This document shows positions 4,627 to 6,165 of a stretch of 6,165 bases of DNA, piece by piece. The DNA comes from Treponema sp. (GTDB taxonomy: Bacteria > Spirochaetota > Spirochaetia > Treponematales > Breznakiellaceae). The notes beneath the pieces are model-generated. The model did no database searches, was not told where the DNA came from, and worked only from the letters and a program-made list of their open reading frames with translations. Within the stretch, counting starts at the first letter, position 1. Each line of letters begins with the position of its first letter. The stretch lies in assembly GCA_031278025.1 (NCBI GenBank), contig JAITLF010000174.1, positions 1-6,165 on the forward strand, read 5' to 3'. The position numbers and the translations under genes are program-made.

Positions 4627-5843
4627 ACCCCGGCGCCGCCTATTACGATTACTCCGCCGCCGCGCCTTTTGCCGCCGAAATCCGCTCAATCAGGAAGGCC
4701 GGCGACGCTATGGCCGTCATCCTTGATACCACCATCTTCTATCCCGAAGGCGGCGGCCAGGGCGCGGACCGGGGAACCATCAACGGAGTCCCGCTTCTGG
4801 ACGTACAGGAGGAGGGGGATGAGATACTTCACCTTGTTTCCGCCCGCGATGCGGCCCGCCTGTCCGCGGGCCCGGCGGAACTCCGTCTGGATGCGCCGCG
4901 CCGCCGGGATTTTACGGTCCATCACACGGCCCAGCACCTCCTCTCTGGAACCCTGCTCCAGCTTACGGGAAAGCCCACGGTGTCCATGCATCTGGGCGAG
5001 GATAGCTGCACGATAGACGTGGATGCCCCGGAACTAACGCCCGGCGCCCTTACCGCGGCGGAAGAAGCGGCGGCGGATACCATCGAGGCGGACCTTCCGG
5101 TGATCATCCATCTTTGCCCGCCGGAAAACCTCAGGGATTTTCCCCTCCGCAAGATGCCGCCCCGGGGGGAAGACATAATCCGGGTAGTGGAGATTCAGGG
5201 CAAAGACTTTTCCCCCTGCTGCGGGACCCACCTTGCCTCCACCGGCCCCATCGGCATCCTCAAGATACTGGATGCGGAAAAGTACAAAGGCATGACCCGC
5301 ATCACCTTTGCGGCAGGCCGCCGGGCGCTCCGGGATTACCGCCTCCTCAGGCAGAACGGGGACCGTATCTCCCGTGCGCTCAAGACGCCCGTATCCGGGA
5401 TCGGCAGCGGGGTCCTGGCCCTGGCTGACCGCGCCAATCAGCTTGAAAGAAAGGTCAAAGAGTTGAAGGAAGCCGCCGCCCATACCAGGGCGGAAGCCTT
5501 ACTCCGGGAAGCCGGGGTTTTAGCCGGCAGCTGCGAGCCGGGACGGGTATGCGTTTTCCTTTTACCCGGCGCGGACATGGAGGAGACCCTGCGGATAGGC
5601 CGGGCGGCTCAAAAACTGTCCCCCGCCATCCTTATCCTGGGTTCTGAAAAGGAAGGCAAATTCGCGGCCTTCTGTTCGGCAAAGGGAACCGACCTGCGGC
5701 CCCTGCTCAAGGGCCGCCTGGAAGCCGCGGATGGCCGGGGCGGCGGCGGGCCTTCGCTTTTTCAGGGGGCCTTTGATTCCCCGGAAAAACTCACCGCCTT
5801 TCTTGAGGCCATTCCCCGGAACAGCGGCGATTTAGCCCGTTGA
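4623..5843 (+). CDS. alaX: Long-form AlaX alanyl-tRNA editing protein
   Basis: Free-standing homologue of the alanyl-tRNA synthetase editing domain. It hydrolyses tRNA(Ala) wrongly charged with serine (and possibly glycine), protecting translation fidelity in the cytoplasm. The 406 residues match long AlaX proteins (about 400). YPEGGGQ (40-46) is the conserved glycine-rich motif of the N-terminal barrel-like domain. HHTAQH (100-105) and CCGTH (199-203) give the zinc ligands His101, His105, Cys199 and His203; TGPIG (207-211) follows as in synthetases. A helical, coiled-coil-like linker spans 265-296 (NQLERKVKELKE). The C-terminal DHHA1 domain ends with the glycine-rich GRGGGGPSLFQG (371-382), expected to help bind tRNA. 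No aminoacylation domain is present. ATG at 4623 overlaps the kinase TGA as ATGA, with GGAGGT seven bases upstream. The pairing with a sugar kinase is not a known functional partnership. Confidence 0.93.
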   Translation: MNPGAAYYDYSAAAPFAAEIRSIRKAGDAMAVILDTTIFYPEGGGQGADRGTINGVPLLDVQEEGDEILHLVSARDAARLSAGPAELRLDAPRRRDFTVHHTAQHLLSGTLLQLTGKPTVSMHLGEDSCTIDVDAPELTPGALTAAEEAAADTIEADLPVIIHLCPPENLRDFPLRKMPPRGEDIIRVVEIQGKDFSPCCGTHLASTGPIGILKILDAEKYKGMTRITFAAGRRALRDYRLLRQNGDRISRALKTPVSGIGSGVLALADRANQLERKVKELKEAAAHTRAEALLREAGVLAGSCEPGRVCVFLLPGADMEETLRIGRAAQKLSPAILILGSEKEGKFAAFCSAKGTDLRPLLKGRLEAADGRGGGGPSLFQGAFDSPEKLTAFLEAIPRNSGDLAR

Positions 5844-5848
5844 ACACC

Positions 5849-5907
5849 CCGCGCGTTTTAAGGAAGCGGGACCGGGGGCTTCGCAGGCCCGGTCCCGGGG
5901 CGCGCGG
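5849..5907 (+). terminator. Nested GC-rich hairpins after alaX, possible terminator
   Basis: CGGGACCGGG (5867-5876) pairs perfectly with CCCGGTCCCG (5888-5897). Around it, CCGCGCG (5849-5855) pairs with CGCGCGG (5901-5907). The structure begins six bases after the alaX stop codon and would be very stable in RNA. AAAA rather than a T-run follows, so it may act as a 3' stabiliser or a factor-dependent stop rather than an intrinsic terminator. Confidence 0.5.
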
Positions 5908-5925
5908 AAAAGGGTCCGGCAGCGC

Positions 5926-5939
5926 CGGGCCCGGGCCCG
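5926..5939. repeat. Perfect 14-bp GC palindrome
   Basis: CGGGCCCGGGCCCG reads the same on both strands. It directly follows the nested hairpins and may extend the same 3' structure, or be a chance product of a GC-only stretch. Confidence 0.5.
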
Positions 5940-5996
5940 CGATCAAAAAAACTGGGTTTGCGGAGCGCGGAGCGGGGTTCAGAACTTCGGGAGAGG

Positions 5997-6080
5997 GGTC
6001 TTGAACCTCAGACCCAGGTCTTAAAGTTCCAGAAATGAGGTCTTGAAGTTCCAGAAATGAGGTCTTGAAGTTCCGGACCC
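5997..6080. repeat. Tandem 20-22-bp repeat array, operator-like
   Basis: Four head-to-tail units begin GGTCTT at 5997, 6017, 6039 and 6061. Units 2 and 3 (6017-6038, 6039-6060) are 22 bases long and differ at one position; units 1 and 4 are shorter or diverged. Each is centred on a 15-base dyad TCTnGAAnTTCnAGA: intact at 6041-6055, one change at 6019-6033 and at 6063-6077, weaker at 5999-6013. The 22-base period is about two helical turns, so sites would face the same side of DNA. The period is not a multiple of three, which argues against coding. The array ends about 20 bases before a candidate -35 box. Confidence 0.65.
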
Positions 6081-6100
6081 GGATGCCCCGCCGCGTTCCC

Positions 6101-6130
6101 TTGCTGCCCCCGGCGGGTTTCCCCTATGAT
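6101..6130 (+). promoter_or_regulatory. Candidate promoter of the right-edge gene
   Basis: TTGCTG (6101-6106) and TATGAT (6125-6130) are separated by 18 bases; the -10 matches five of six consensus positions and the -35 three. Expected transcription start is near 6137. A weak -35 next to an upstream repeat array fits an activated promoter. Confidence 0.45.
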
Positions 6131-6142
6131 AACCCCGGTTAT
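6129..6142. promoter_or_regulatory. Dyad ATAACC-CC-GGTTAT at the predicted start of transcription
   Basis: A perfect 6-bp inverted repeat with a 2-base centre overlaps the end of the -10 box and the predicted start site. This is a typical position for a repressor operator. It is too tight to form an RNA hairpin as it stands, so a DNA-level role is more likely than an RNA one. Confidence 0.4.
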
Positions 6143-6153
6143 TAAGGAAGATT

Positions 6154-6165
6154 ATGCGGCTGGCC
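6154..6165 (+). CDS. First four codons of a gene running off the right edge
   Basis: ATG at 6154 is preceded by AAGGA (6144-6148) at a spacing of five bases and reads Met-Arg-Leu-Ala to the window end. The ribosome binding site, the promoter-like hexamers and the operator-like elements upstream together support a real gene start. The product cannot be identified. Confidence 0.55.

Noticed and set aside
4345..5483. Several 84-149-codon frames on both strands over the kinase-alaX junction and alaX
   Set aside because: They are shadows of GC-rich codon use in two genes whose catalytic motifs are clear.
5997..6080. CRISPR array
   Set aside because: The 20-22-base units are directly adjacent with no unique spacers, and no cas gene is present.

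Overview
The window looks like chromosomal DNA of a host-associated spirochaete, most likely a Treponema of the termite-gut type. This rests on the style of the large lipoprotein gene (relaxed spirochaetal lipobox, no recognisable family), the moderately GC-rich coding sequence and a repeat-rich intergenic region. It is an inference from general appearance; no marker gene is present to prove it.

Layout. Positions 1-1044 hold no confident gene. The stretch contains short inverted repeats, three copies of a transposon-end-like motif (GAGGCTGTTC), a possible miniature inverted-repeat element (about 188-600), a perfect 14-bp hairpin, an intrinsic-terminator-like hairpin, and a few doubtful small reading frames. 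Some of these on the minus strand read like protein and are joined by 4-base start/stop overlaps. At 1045-2541 (+) lies a 498-residue predicted lipoprotein with a C-terminal beta-sandwich-like region and a tandem 13-residue repeat. It converges on a minus-strand gene (3594-2602) for a soluble, helix-rich protein of unknown function. A 10-bp hairpin sits exactly between the two stop codons.

A short divergent promoter region (3595-3699) follows. Both candidate -10 boxes lie so close to the start codons that both messages could be leaderless. The plus-strand operon 3700-5843 encodes a ribokinase-like PfkB sugar kinase and a long-form AlaX alanyl-tRNA editing protein. They are joined by an ATGA overlap, with a strong ribosome binding site inside the kinase gene. 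The pairing joins sugar phosphorylation to translation quality control, with no obvious pathway link.

The last 320 bases hold GC-rich hairpins after the operon, then a tandem array of 20-22-bp repeats, each centred on the dyad TCTnGAAnTTCnAGA or a variant. Next come a candidate promoter, a small ATAACC-CC-GGTTAT dyad, a ribosome binding site and the first four codons of a gene that runs off the right edge. This array looks like a cis-regulatory region for that unseen gene and is the most interesting non-coding signal in the window.
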